Shown: piece after piece, positions 1 through 8,401 of the stretch
How the letters are laid out: every line of letters starts with the position of its first letter
Numbering within the stretch: the first letter of the stretch is position 1
Assembly (NCBI RefSeq): GCF_040655075.1
Contig: NZ_JBFAJC010000020.1
Span: forward strand, 1-64,000
Length of the DNA stretch: 64,000 nt
DNA from: Actinoallomurus sp040655075
GTDB taxonomy: Bacteria > Actinomycetota > Actinomycetes > Streptosporangiales > Streptosporangiaceae
Direction of reading: 5' to 3'
The notes under the pieces: model-generated
What the model saw: only the letters and a program-made list of their open reading frames with translations
The model's database searches: none
Told to the model about the DNA's origin: nothing
Translations under genes and position numbers: made by a program

Positions 1-591
1 CGGTTGAAGACGTTCGTGGTGCCGCCGTGTGAGCCGGGGGTCTTCTTCTCCGTCCGCTTCCAGAAGCCGGTCGACCTGTTCGTCCCGAATTCGTACTACG
101 TCGATGGTCCGGGCGGTGACATGCAGGTCTGGATCAGGCGGGTGCATCTGGTCCGGCTCCACGTCGAGCTCGAGAAAGAAGTGGGCGTCGATTTCAACAT
201 TCAGAACTTCATCGCACGCATCAGGAAGAACCTCCGTCCGGAGATCGAAGAAGAACACTCCGTGGAAAGCGGTCACCAGTACACCACCCACGTCAGCAAG
301 GGAATGATCGGGCATCTGCGGTACCGGGTGTTCGGTCTCCGGGTCGGCTTCGACCAGTGGCGGATCTTCCACAACTGCGGCCGGCTGCGGGTCAACTCCG
401 GCGTCGCGACGTTCCCGACGATCCGGGAGGGGTGGATGTTCTGGGAGACCAAAGGCTGGCCGAAGGCTGAAAAGCACGCCGTAACGGGTGCTCCTAAGGC
501 CCGTCAGAACCGTCTCTTCCGTGAGGTGACCCAGGGGCACCGCGGGCTGCTGCGCCGTCATATCGCGGGGGGCGCAGGCGCCCACCGGTGA
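1..591 (+). CDS. Secreted-type hypothetical protein, C-terminal part (5' end outside window)
   Basis: The reading frame is open from base 1 and lacks a credible start, so the gene begins upstream of the window. The visible 196 residues begin RLKTFVVPPCEPGVFF and match, almost base for base, the C-terminal domain of the next gene (about 1-465 against 1200-1664). By analogy it should also have a signal peptide and a Ser/Thr-rich linker. The last 40 residues (from about WPKAEKHAV) differ from the paralogue and are basic. There are two cysteines, in PPCEPG and HNCGRL. I do not recognise the domain and assign no function. The tandem arrangement and near identity point to a recent duplication or gene conversion. 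Confidence 0.75.
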   Translation, partial: RLKTFVVPPCEPGVFFSVRFQKPVDLFVPNSYYVDGPGGDMQVWIRRVHLVRLHVELEKEVGVDFNIQNFIARIRKNLRPEIEEEHSVESGHQYTTHVSKGMIGHLRYRVFGLRVGFDQWRIFHNCGRLRVNSGVATFPTIREGWMFWETKGWPKAEKHAVTGAPKARQNRLFREVTQGHRGLLRRHIAGGAGAHR

Positions 592-659
592 TCCGAGCCT
601 GATGACCGTCGGTACGGTATTTCCCGGCGGGAAACCGCCTTTCACAGGAAAGATGCACC

Positions 660-1817
660 ATGCGCAATTTTCGGATAAACGGCGCGGTCCCACCCTCGAT
701 GGCGAAGAGGGTGACGGTTTCGGTCGCGACCGGTTCTCTGGGCGTTATTGTTGCCGCGGCCGTCTCCTCGCTCGCCCCCGCGACCGCGTCCCCAGGGGGC
801 CCGGCGGCCGCGGCCGGTCAGGACCCGTGGCCCGACACTCATGAGCCCGGTGCGAGCGCGTGGCCGAAGGTGCGCAAAGCGCTTCACCGCCATCATGGGG
901 CGCAGGCGATCATCCCGAGCCGGACGAGGCGCGCGACGCCCACGCCGAGCCCGTCCGTGACCACGACCTCGACGGCCACCACCAGCCCGTCGCCTACCGT
1001 GACCGCGTCGCGTACCGTGACCGCGTCGCGTACCGTGACCGCGTCGCCCAGTGTGTCCGCGTCGCCCAGTGTGTCCGCGTCGCCCAGCGCGTCGGCGTCG
1101 GCCTCCAGTACCGCGGACGGGATCAATGTCGCGGTCGGTGCGTCGCCCAGTGGGACGGTGACGCCGACGCCGACGGCCTTCCCGATCCCTCATCGTCCGC
1201 GGTTGAAGACGTTCGTGGTGCCGCCGTGTGAGCCGGGGGTCTTCTTCTCCGTCCGCTTCCAGAAGCCGGTCGACCTGTTCGTCCCGAATTCGTATTACAT
1301 CGATGGTCCGGGCGGTGACATGCAGGTCTGGATCAGGCGGGTGCATCTGGTCCGGCTCCACGTCGAGCTCGAGAAAGAAGTGGGCGTCGATTTCAACATT
1401 CAGAACTTCATCGCACGCATCAGGAAGAACCTGCGGCCTGAGATCGAAGAAGAGCACACGGTAGAGAGTGGTCACCAGTACACCACCCACGTCAGCAAGG
1501 GAATGATCGGGCATCTGCGATACCGGGTGTTCGGTCTCCGGGTCGGCTTCGACCAGTGGCGGATCTTCCACAACTGCGGCCGGCTGCGGGTCAACTCCGG
1601 CGTCGCCACCTTCCCGACCATCCGGGAGGGCTGGAGGTTCTGGGAGACCAGAGCCTGGCCGAAGACCGCGAAAGCCGCTAAGGGCGGCGCACAGGCCAGG
1701 GGCGCACCCTCGACCCGCGGCATGAAGGCACGCATGCCTTCCGTCGAGCATCAGGGCCCCGGAGCGCTGCCGACCACGAAGAAGTACCCGAGCGCCACCG
1801 CGGGTACCCGCCGCTGA
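660..1817 (+). CDS. Secreted hypothetical protein with Ser/Thr/Val repeat linker
   Basis: 385 residues. ATG 660 is preceded by AGGAAAG. Residues 1-45 form a signal peptide (basic start, hydrophobic VTVSVATGSLGVIVAAAVSSL, then APATA-S as a likely cleavage site). Residues about 100-150 are a low-complexity linker of TVTAS and SVSAS units, typical of an extended, possibly glycosylated spacer. From residue 181 comes a domain of about 150 residues (RLKTFVVPPCEPGVFF to RAWPK) nearly identical to the preceding gene product. The tail is basic and Ala/Gly-rich. This suggests an exported protein with a spacer and a folded C-terminal module; the family is unknown to me. A strong hairpin at 1837-1877 ends the transcript. 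Confidence 0.8.
   Translation: MRNFRINGAVPPSMAKRVTVSVATGSLGVIVAAAVSSLAPATASPGGPAAAAGQDPWPDTHEPGASAWPKVRKALHRHHGAQAIIPSRTRRATPTPSPSVTTTSTATTSPSPTVTASRTVTASRTVTASPSVSASPSVSASPSASASASSTADGINVAVGASPSGTVTPTPTAFPIPHRPRLKTFVVPPCEPGVFFSVRFQKPVDLFVPNSYYIDGPGGDMQVWIRRVHLVRLHVELEKEVGVDFNIQNFIARIRKNLRPEIEEEHTVESGHQYTTHVSKGMIGHLRYRVFGLRVGFDQWRIFHNCGRLRVNSGVATFPTIREGWRFWETRAWPKTAKAAKGGAQARGAPSTRGMKARMPSVEHQGPGALPTTKKYPSATAGTRR
991..1099 (+). repeat. 18-bp tandem repeat coding the TVTAS/SVSAS linker
   Basis: In-frame units of the type accgtgaccgcgtcgcgt recur about three times, then units of the type agtgtgtccgcgtcgccc about three times. The repeat encodes the spacer of the secreted protein at 660-1817 and is a likely site of length variation. 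Confidence 0.7.
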
Positions 1818-1836
1818 CCGTGGCCTGACCAACATC

Positions 1837-1877
1837 GATACGGCCCTCGCCGACGTCCTGTGGGCGAGGGCCGTATC
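1837..1877. terminator. Hairpin terminator between convergent genes
   Basis: Perfect 15-bp inverted repeat (1837-1851 with 1863-1877; arms gatacggccctcgcc and its complement) with an 11-nt loop, between the convergent secreted-protein gene and the MFS gene. There is no U-tract, as is common in actinobacteria. It probably works in both directions. Confidence 0.8.
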
Positions 1878-1906
1878 CGTGCGAGGTGGTCGACTCCGGA
1901 GTCTGC

Positions 1907-3313
1907 TCACCGCCCGGACGGCAGCAGCCTGACGATCAGCGCGGTCACGCAGCAGATCGCCGCGGCGATGACGAGGCTCACGGTGAAGGCCGCCGTGTGA
2001 TGGCCCGCGCCGAGCACGCCGTAGTACGCCGCCCCGACGACCGCCACCCCGATCGCGCCTCCGGACTGCAGGGCGGTCGACACGACGCCCGACGCGGAGG
2101 CGGCGTGCCGGTGACCGACCTCCGACAGGGCCACGGCGGCCAGCGGGGAGAGCAGCAGTCCCATGCCGACGCCCGCGACGACCAGCCCGGGGATGAGCCA
2201 TCCGGCGTTCCCCTGGGTGCCGGTCTCCGCGGCGGTCGCGGCGAGCAGGCCGTATCCCGCGGCCATGGTCAGGGCGCCGACCGCCAGGACCCGGTGGCCG
2301 AGCCGGGCCGCGGCCCTGGCCGCCAGGCTGGAGGACGCGAAGTAGCCCACGCCGAGCGGCACGAAGATCAGACCCGATCGGAGGGCGGACAGGCCGTGGC
2401 CGTCCTGCAGGTAGAGCGCCAGCACGAGGAAGAACGACGCCACCGCCAGCTGGCTGACCAGCGCGAGGCCGGCCCCGACGGCGAAGGACCGCCCGCGGAA
2501 CAGTGGGAGGTGGATCAGGGCCCGTTCGCCGATCCGCCTCTGGTGGAGGACGAACACCGCCAGCACGACCGGCGCGGCGCCCAGGCAGAGCCAGGTCCAC
2601 AGCGGCCAGCCCTGCTGCCGGCCCATCACCAGGGGAAGGACGACCAGGACCAGGCCGGCCGTAACGAGCGTGGCGCCGACGGGGTCGAGACGGGTGCCGT
2701 TTCCGGCCCGCGACTCGGGCACCATCCGAAGGGCGGCCGGCACCGCGACCGCGCCGATCGGCACGTTGATCAGGAAGATCGTCCGCCAGCCCAGCCCGGC
2801 GACGTCGGCGTGGATGAGCAGCCCGCCGATCAGCTGCCCGAACACTCCGCCGAGGCCCATCGCCAGCCCGTACGCGTTGAACGCCCGGGCGCGGTGCTCC
2901 CCGACGTAGACCGTGTTGACGATGGCCAGGACCTGCGGCATCAGCAGGGCGGCCGCCGCACCCTGCACGACACGCGCGCCGATCAGGAGGCCGGCGGTCG
3001 GGGCGAGGCCGCACGCCAGCGACGCGAGCGTGAACAGGCCGAGGCCGAGGACGTACATTCGCCGCCGCCCGTACAGGTCGCCGAGGCGCCCGCCCGTGAT
3101 CAGGCCCGCTGCCAGCGCCAGGCCGAACCCCGCGACGATGAACTGGATCGCGGCCGGTCCGGCGTGCAGGTCCCGCTGGGTCGCCGGGATGGCCACGTTG
3201 ACGATGAAGAAGTCGAGGGTGGTGATGAACGTGCCCGTCAGCAGGACCAGCAGGGGCGCCCATCCGGGGGCCGCCGTCCTGTGGTGGACCGGGCGTTCCA
3301 AGGTCGTCGTCAT
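1907..3313 (-). CDS. MFS transporter, DHA2 family (drug efflux)
   Basis: 468 residues. After a short cytoplasmic leader, TM1 contains LLVLLTGTFITTLDFFIVNVAIPAT, the DHA2/EmrB-QacA motif with an acidic residue in TM1. Motif A is seen as GRLGDLYGRRRMYVLG. Fourteen hydrophobic segments can be traced, the usual number for this proton-driven antiporter family. The substrate cannot be deduced. It is monocistronic, with a palindrome in its upstream region (3351-3363) that may bind a local repressor; no regulator gene is adjacent. The start is the ATG at 3313. Confidence 0.85.
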   Translation of the reverse strand: MTTTLERPVHHRTAAPGWAPLLVLLTGTFITTLDFFIVNVAIPATQRDLHAGPAAIQFIVAGFGLALAAGLITGGRLGDLYGRRRMYVLGLGLFTLASLACGLAPTAGLLIGARVVQGAAAALLMPQVLAIVNTVYVGEHRARAFNAYGLAMGLGGVFGQLIGGLLIHADVAGLGWRTIFLINVPIGAVAVPAALRMVPESRAGNGTRLDPVGATLVTAGLVLVVLPLVMGRQQGWPLWTWLCLGAAPVVLAVFVLHQRRIGERALIHLPLFRGRSFAVGAGLALVSQLAVASFFLVLALYLQDGHGLSALRSGLIFVPLGVGYFASSSLAARAAARLGHRVLAVGALTMAAGYGLLAATAAETGTQGNAGWLIPGLVVAGVGMGLLLSPLAAVALSEVGHRHAASASGVVSTALQSGGAIGVAVVGAAYYGVLGAGHHTAAFTVSLVIAAAICCVTALIVRLLPSGR

Positions 3314-3350
3314 GCGGCAACCTTCGCGTGCGGGAGGTCATCTGGTCGAT

Positions 3351-3363
3351 TACCTGACAGGTA
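3351..3363. promoter_or_regulatory. Palindrome upstream of MFS efflux gene
   Basis: TACCTGACAGGTA is a perfect 13-bp palindrome (6-bp arms around a central A) 38 bp upstream of the MFS start. It looks like a MarR/TetR-type operator. The binding protein is unknown. Confidence 0.4.
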
Positions 3364-3433
3364 GCGGCGTTGACAGCGGTTCGACGGCTCCTTACGCTCA
3401 CCAAGCGGGCGCTAGGTTGGGTGGAGGTTCTGC

Positions 3434-5527
3434 GTGGCGGCACTGGCCAGTGACATCGGAGGCACCTTCACCGACGTGGTCCTGGTCGCGGACGGCCGCG
3501 TCCACGTCGCCAAGACCCTGACGACCCCGGACGATCCGACCGAGGGACTGCTGCGCGGCGTCCGCCGCGTGCTCGCCGACGCCGGGGTCGCGCCCGGGTC
3601 CGTCGACCGGTTCACGCACGCGACCACCCTCGCCACCAATGTCATCCTCGAGCGCCGGGGCGCCGCCGTCGCGTTCGTCACGACGCGCGGCTTCCGCTCG
3701 ATGCTCGCGCTCGGCCGCCAGGCGCGCGTCGAGGAGGAGCGGTACGACCTGGCGTTCTCGCCGGGCGAGCCGCCGGTTCCCCTGACGCACACGTTCGAGG
3801 TGCCCGAACGCCTCGCCGCCGACGGCACCGTCCTCACCCCGCTCGACGAGGATGCCGCGCGGCGGGTCGCCGAGCGGATCGCGGGACTCGGTGTCGCGGC
3901 CGTGGCGATCTGCCTGCTGCACTCCCACGTCGATGACGTGCACGAGCGACGGCTGGCGTCCCTCATCGCCGAACGGCTCCCCGACGGCACGCCCGTCGTC
4001 ATCTCCTCGGAGGTCTGGCCGGAACTCGGCGAGTACGAACGAGCGACGACCACACTCATGTCGGCGTACGTCGGCCCCGTCATGGCCGCCTACCTCCGCC
4101 GCCTGCGCGACCGCCTGAGCGAGCTGGGCATCACCGCGCCGGTGCACGTCATGGAGTCGGCAGGCGGCGTCCTGCCCGCCGAACTGGCCGCCTCCCGCGC
4201 AGTCTACACGATCGAGTCGGGCCCGGCGGCCGGCGTCGTCGCGGCGGCCCGGGAGGGCGCGCGCCGCGGGCTGACCGACCTGATCTCCTTCGACATGGGC
4301 GGCACGACCGCCAAGGCGGGCCTCGTACGGGGCGGCCGCCCGGGCGTCACCCACGAGTTCCAGGTCGGCGGCACGGGCAGCTTCGGCGGACGGCGGCCGG
4401 GCACCGGCGTGCCCATCAAGGTCCCGGCGATCGACCTGGCCGAGGTCGGTTCGGGCGGCGGCTCGATCGCCTGGGTGGAGTCCGGCACGCTCCGGGTCGG
4501 ACCGCGCTCCGCCGGCGCCGCACCCGGCCCGGCGTGCTACGGGCGGGGCGGCACGCTGCCGACGGTCACCGACGCCGACCTGGTCCTCGGATACCTCGAC
4601 CCGGAAGGCCTCGGCGACCTCCGGCTCCGCCCCGACCTCGCCGAGGAGGCCATCGCCCGGCACGTCGCCAAGCCGCTCGGCGTGGAGGTCGTCGAGGCGG
4701 CCGCGGCGATCCACGACATCGCCGGCGCGCAGATGGGCACGGCGGTGCACGTCGTCACCGTCCGGCGCGGCATCGACCCGCGCGGCTTCACGCTCGTCGC
4801 GCTGGGCGGCGCGGCCCCGACCCATGCCGTCGGCCTCGCGGAGCGGTTCGGAATCCGCCGGGTACTCGTGCCCGCCCGCTGCGGCGTCGGGTCGGCCGCC
4901 GGACTGCTCCACGCCGACCTGGCCATCGAGCGGTCGCGGACCTTCCTGGCACGGACGGCCGACGCCGACCCGGCGGCGCTCGAGGCCGTGCTAGCCGACC
5001 TGGAGACGGCCTGCCGTGCCGATCTCGGCGTGCGTGATGCTGGCGGCCGTGCCGATCTCGGCACGTGCGGCGCGGGCGGCCGGGTCGTGCGCTCCGTCGG
5101 GCTCCGGTTCGCGGGGCAAGCGCACGCCTTCACCGTCGAGCTGGTCCCCGGACCGGTCACCCGCGAGACCGTCGACGCCGCCGTCGCGGAGTTCTACGCG
5201 CGGTACCGCGAGTCGTACGGCATCGACCTGCGCGACCCGGCGGAGCTCACCGTCGCCCGGGCGCGCGTGTCCCTGCCCGCCGGCGCGGCGGACGTCCGCG
5301 CGGCGGACGCGCCACGGCCGGCTCCGGACCGCGTCCGGCGGGTGTGGTTCGAGGGAGCCTTCCGTGACGTCCCGGTGCGCGAACGGGCCGCCTGCGCCGC
5401 CGGGGAGCGGTTCACCGGGCCGTGCGTCATCACCGAGCCGCAGGCGTCGCTGCTCGTGCCGCCCGGCTGGACCGGCCTGGTCGACGAGCACGGCGCCGTG
5501 TCCGTGGAGAAGGGAGACCGTAGGTGA
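3434..5527 (+). CDS. hyuA: Hydantoinase/oxoprolinase family protein, subunit A
   Basis: 697 residues, the usual size for HyuA/AcxA-type subunits. GTG 3434 follows GGAGG at 3423. An N-terminal ASKHA-type ATP-binding motif, SDIGGTFTDVVLV, is followed by TIESGPAAGVVAA and FDMGGTTAKAGL in the central domain. The family uses ATP to open or carboxylate cyclic amides and ketones (N-methylhydantoin, 5-oxoproline, acetone), working with the B subunit encoded next. Substrate cannot be inferred here. It overlaps hyuB by 4 nt (GTGA), implying translational coupling. Odd: residues about 528-550 hold a short tandem duplication (RADLGVRDAGG / RADLGTCGAGG). Confidence 0.85.
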   Translation: MAALASDIGGTFTDVVLVADGRVHVAKTLTTPDDPTEGLLRGVRRVLADAGVAPGSVDRFTHATTLATNVILERRGAAVAFVTTRGFRSMLALGRQARVEEERYDLAFSPGEPPVPLTHTFEVPERLAADGTVLTPLDEDAARRVAERIAGLGVAAVAICLLHSHVDDVHERRLASLIAERLPDGTPVVISSEVWPELGEYERATTTLMSAYVGPVMAAYLRRLRDRLSELGITAPVHVMESAGGVLPAELAASRAVYTIESGPAAGVVAAAREGARRGLTDLISFDMGGTTAKAGLVRGGRPGVTHEFQVGGTGSFGGRRPGTGVPIKVPAIDLAEVGSGGGSIAWVESGTLRVGPRSAGAAPGPACYGRGGTLPTVTDADLVLGYLDPEGLGDLRLRPDLAEEAIARHVAKPLGVEVVEAAAAIHDIAGAQMGTAVHVVTVRRGIDPRGFTLVALGGAAPTHAVGLAERFGIRRVLVPARCGVGSAAGLLHADLAIERSRTFLARTADADPAALEAVLADLETACRADLGVRDAGGRADLGTCGAGGRVVRSVGLRFAGQAHAFTVELVPGPVTRETVDAAVAEFYARYRESYGIDLRDPAELTVARARVSLPAGAADVRAADAPRPAPDRVRRVWFEGAFRDVPVRERAACAAGERFTGPCVITEPQASLLVPPGWTGLVDEHGAVSVEKGDRR

Positions 5528-7452
5528 CCGATGACCTGACCGCGGAGATCCTCCGCAACGCCCTGCGCGTCGCCGCCGAGGAGGCGAGCATCGTCGTGGT
5601 CCGCTCGGCGTACTCCACCTTCATCGTCGAGGGCGCGGACGCGGCGGCGGCCGTCCTCGACGCGCGCGGGCGCCTGGTCGCGCACTCGCTGTCCACCGCG
5701 CTCATCCAGTGCGCGAGCCTGCGCAGCGCCCTCCCGTACGTCATCGACGCCTACCCGCTCGACACCATGAGCCCGGGCGACGTCTTCTGCCTCAACGACG
5801 TGTACCAGGGCGGGGTCCACGCCAACGACCTGCTGGTCTTCCGGCCGGTTTTCCTCGACGGGACACCCGCCTACTTCACCGGCACGCTCATCCACGTCGC
5901 CGACCTGTCGGGCCTGTCTGCCGGCGGCATGGCCAGCGACGCCACCGACGTGTTCCTCGAAGGACTGCAGCTGCCGCCGGTCCGGATCGCCACCGCCGAC
6001 GGCTGGGACGACGGCCTGACGCGGGTGCTCGCCGCCAACAGCCGCACCCCCGACAGGCTGCTCGGCGACCTGCGGGCACTCGTCGCGGGCGTCAACGTCG
6101 CCGCCCGCCGCCTCGAGGAACTCGCCACCGGACCCGGCCTCACCGCAGGCCAGGACCTCAGCGACGGACAAGACCTCCGCGACGGTCGGGGACCCGTCGG
6201 AGGCCAGGACCTCGCCATCGGCCAAGGACTCGGCGGAGGCCAGGGCCTCAGCGACAGACAAAACCCCCCTGACGGTCAGGGACCCGCCAGAGGCAAGGGC
6301 CTCGCCATCGGCCAAGGACTCGGCGGAGGCCAGGGCCTCAGCGACGGACAAGACCTCGGTGACGGTCAGAGACTCGGCGATGGTCAGGACCTCGTAGCAG
6401 GCAGGGGCGTCGGCGACGGTCAGGGCCTTGCGGCCGGTCAAGGGATCGGTGCCGGTGAGGGCCTCGCGGCCGGGATCGACGCCTATCTCGCGCACACCGA
6501 GAAGCGGATGCGCGCGGAGCTCGCGCGGCTGCCGAAGGGCACCTACGAGGGCGAGTACGCCGTCGAGGACGGGGACGAGCGGCACTGGATCCGTGTCGCT
6601 GTGACCGTCCACGGGGACGGGGTGCTGGTCGACTTCACCGGTACCGACCCTCAGGTCCCGAAGCCGGTCAACTCGGGCTTCTCGCAGACGCTCGGCGGCG
6701 TGCTGTACGCGCTGCGCTGCTTCGTCGACCCGTCGCTGCCGATGAACGAGGGCTGCTTCGCGCCGGTCGACGTGCGGATGCCCGAGGGAAGCCTGGTCAA
6801 CTGCACGAAGCCGTACCCGGGCGGGGGCCGGTGGGGGACGGTCGCCGCCGCCGAGGAAGCGATCTTCGCGGCGCTCACGCAGGCGCTGCCCGGTCGCGGC
6901 GCGGCAGCCTCCGGCATCCTGCAGGCCTTCAGCCTCAGCGGCGCCACGAGCCCGTGGCTGCACATGGCGTTCGAGCTCGGCGGCATGGGCGCGCGGTACG
7001 GACGGGACGGGCCGGACGCGACAGGCGCGCTGTTCGGCGGCGGCCGCAACATCATCCCGCAGGTCGAACCGATCGAGGCCCGGCTGCCGGTTCGGGTCGA
7101 GGAGGTCACGCTCATCCCCGACTCCGGGGGACTCGGTCGCCGACGGGGCGGGCTCGGCACCCGTACGGTCATCCGGGTGCTGGAGGACGCGCGGGTCGAC
7201 ACGCGCGGCGACCGACTGCGCCACCCGCCCGCCGGAGCTGCGGGCGGCGGGCCCGGCCGGGCGGGCGGCTACCACCGCGAGCGCCTCGACGGGACCCGAG
7301 AACCGCTCCCCGCCAAGGCGACCCGCTCACCGTTGCGCGCGGGCGAGGCCCTGGTCGTCGAGACGTCCGGCGGCGGCGGATACGGCGACCCGGCCGAACG
7401 CGACCCCGAGGCCGTACGGCGGGACCTCCTCGACGGCAGGGTCACGCGGTGA
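5524..7452 (+). CDS. hyuB: Hydantoinase B/oxoprolinase family protein with repeat insertion
   Basis: 642 residues. The GTG start at 5524 overlaps the hyuA stop. The N-terminal part (LTAEILRNALRVAAEEASIVVVRSAYS, then DVFCLNDVYQGGVHANDL) and the C-terminal part (NSGFSQTLGGVLYALRCFVDPSLP, then GGRNIIPQ and a glycine-rich end ETSGGGGYGDP) are typical HyuB. Between RRLEELATG and IDAYLAHTEKRMR, where homologues have a short link, lies a run of about 110 residues of GQDLSDGQ/GQGLGGGQ units (roughly 205-317). The segment stays in frame, so the protein may be functional with an expanded loop. It pairs with HyuA and probably acts in the cytoplasm. Confidence 0.85.
   Translation: MTDDLTAEILRNALRVAAEEASIVVVRSAYSTFIVEGADAAAAVLDARGRLVAHSLSTALIQCASLRSALPYVIDAYPLDTMSPGDVFCLNDVYQGGVHANDLLVFRPVFLDGTPAYFTGTLIHVADLSGLSAGGMASDATDVFLEGLQLPPVRIATADGWDDGLTRVLAANSRTPDRLLGDLRALVAGVNVAARRLEELATGPGLTAGQDLSDGQDLRDGRGPVGGQDLAIGQGLGGGQGLSDRQNPPDGQGPARGKGLAIGQGLGGGQGLSDGQDLGDGQRLGDGQDLVAGRGVGDGQGLAAGQGIGAGEGLAAGIDAYLAHTEKRMRAELARLPKGTYEGEYAVEDGDERHWIRVAVTVHGDGVLVDFTGTDPQVPKPVNSGFSQTLGGVLYALRCFVDPSLPMNEGCFAPVDVRMPEGSLVNCTKPYPGGGRWGTVAAAEEAIFAALTQALPGRGAAASGILQAFSLSGATSPWLHMAFELGGMGARYGRDGPDATGALFGGGRNIIPQVEPIEARLPVRVEEVTLIPDSGGLGRRRGGLGTRTVIRVLEDARVDTRGDRLRHPPAGAAGGGPGRAGGYHRERLDGTREPLPAKATRSPLRAGEALVVETSGGGGYGDPAERDPEAVRRDLLDGRVTR
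6130..6475 (+). repeat. In-frame minisatellite inside hyuB
   Basis: Degenerate 15- and 18-bp units (gacggacaagacctc, ggccagggcctcagc) form higher-order copies. 6211-6262 and 6301-6352 are 52-bp copies with one mismatch, 90 bp apart. The segment encodes the G/Q/D/L-rich insertion in HyuB. All units are multiples of three, so copy-number change would keep the frame. Confidence 0.8.
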
Positions 7453-7574
7453 GGTTCGGTGTCTCGCTCGGTCTCGTGCACGTGGGCGTCCGGTGGGAGC
7501 TGTTCGACGGGAGGGTCATCCGGTGAGATTCGGCGTCCCCCTCGGTCTCGTGCACCCGGGCATCTGGCGGGACC
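7430..7574 (+). repeat. 74-bp tandem duplication across the hyuB/LLM gene junction
   Basis: 7430-7500 and 7504-7574 are diverged copies offset by 74 bp. Each holds the end DGRV-x-R, a GTGA stop/start overlap and the first codons RFGV-x-LGLVH of the downstream LLM protein. The first copy now encodes only a 25-codon peptide (7449-7526) that itself ends in a second GTGA overlap with the real gene. Confidence 0.8.
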
Positions 7575-8362
7575 TGACCGTCGAGGCCGACCGGCTCGGC
7601 TTCGAGTCGGTGTGGATGCCCGAACACCTGGTCTTCGCGACCGATCTGTCGACCGCGACGTACCCGGGGACGGACCGGCCCGGCATCGTGCCGTCCACGC
7701 CGCTGTTCGACGCGCCCGCCTATCTGTGCGCGCTGGCCGCCGTCACCGAACGGGTCCGGCTCGGCACGGCCGTGCACCTGTTCGCGCTGCGTCATCCGTT
7801 CGTGAGCGCACGGGCGTTCGCGACGCTGGACCACGTCTCCGGCGGGCGTGCCATCGCGGGGGTGGGCGCCGGATGGTACGCGGGGGAGTGGGACGCGGCC
7901 GGGATCGACTTCGCGAGCCGGGGGCGGCGGCTGGACGAGGCCATCGACGTGGCCCGCCGCCTGTGGACGGAAGACGTAGTCGAACACCACGGAGATTTCT
8001 ACGACTTCGACGAGGTCGCCTTCGAGCCCAGGCCGCACGGCATCCCGATTCTCGCGGGCGGCGAGTCACTCGCCGCGCTGCGCCGCGCGGCCACGCGGTG
8101 CGACGGGTGGATCAGCATGCCGCACACCGTCGAGTCGATCCGTCCGCAGCTCGACCGGCTCCGCAGTCTCCTCGCGGAGCGGCCGCACGACCGCCCCTTC
8201 GAGATCACCGTGCACGCGTACGAGCTGTCCGGCCCGGACGAGGTCCGTGCGTGGGCCGAACTGGGCGCGGACCGGCTGATCGTACGGCCCTGGACGCGCA
8301 CCGGCGAGGCCCTCGGCGCCCTGAAACGCTTCGCCGAGCAGTACGAGCTCGGCGGCCGCTGA
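7523..8362 (+). CDS. LLM class flavin/F420-dependent oxidoreductase
   Basis: 279 residues from GTG 7523, chosen because it aligns with the family start (RFGVPLGLVHPGIWRDL) and forms a GTGA overlap with the preceding mini-ORF. Luciferase-like TIM-barrel features are FESVWMPEHLVF, TERVRLGTAVHLFALRHPF and GRAIAGVGAGW. The size fits the F420-dependent subgroup (TIGR03619-like) of actinobacteria. It is translationally linked to hyuA-hyuB, so it may supply an oxidation or ring-opening step in the same catabolic pathway; that is inference. Cofactor (F420 or FMN) cannot be settled from sequence alone. Confidence 0.8.
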   Translation: MRFGVPLGLVHPGIWRDLTVEADRLGFESVWMPEHLVFATDLSTATYPGTDRPGIVPSTPLFDAPAYLCALAAVTERVRLGTAVHLFALRHPFVSARAFATLDHVSGGRAIAGVGAGWYAGEWDAAGIDFASRGRRLDEAIDVARRLWTEDVVEHHGDFYDFDEVAFEPRPHGIPILAGGESLAALRRAATRCDGWISMPHTVESIRPQLDRLRSLLAERPHDRPFEITVHAYELSGPDEVRAWAELGADRLIVRPWTRTGEALGALKRFAEQYELGGR

Positions 8363-8401
8363 TCCGCCGAGGTAGGCGGCGCCAGGGCGCCTGGAATCGC
8401 G

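Noticed and set aside
642..3443. A 933-codon open frame on the minus strand across the left end
   Set aside because: It runs antisense to the secreted-protein gene and in another frame of the MFS gene; composition is Arg/Pro/Gly-rich as expected from high-GC shadow frames.
6130..6475. The hyuB repeats as a CRISPR array
   Set aside because: Units are short, degenerate, in frame and without unique spacers; no cas genes are present.
8364..8393. Small hairpins between the LLM and protein kinase genes as a terminator
   Set aside because: Stems are only about 5 bp; too weak to call beside the much stronger hairpins elsewhere in the window.
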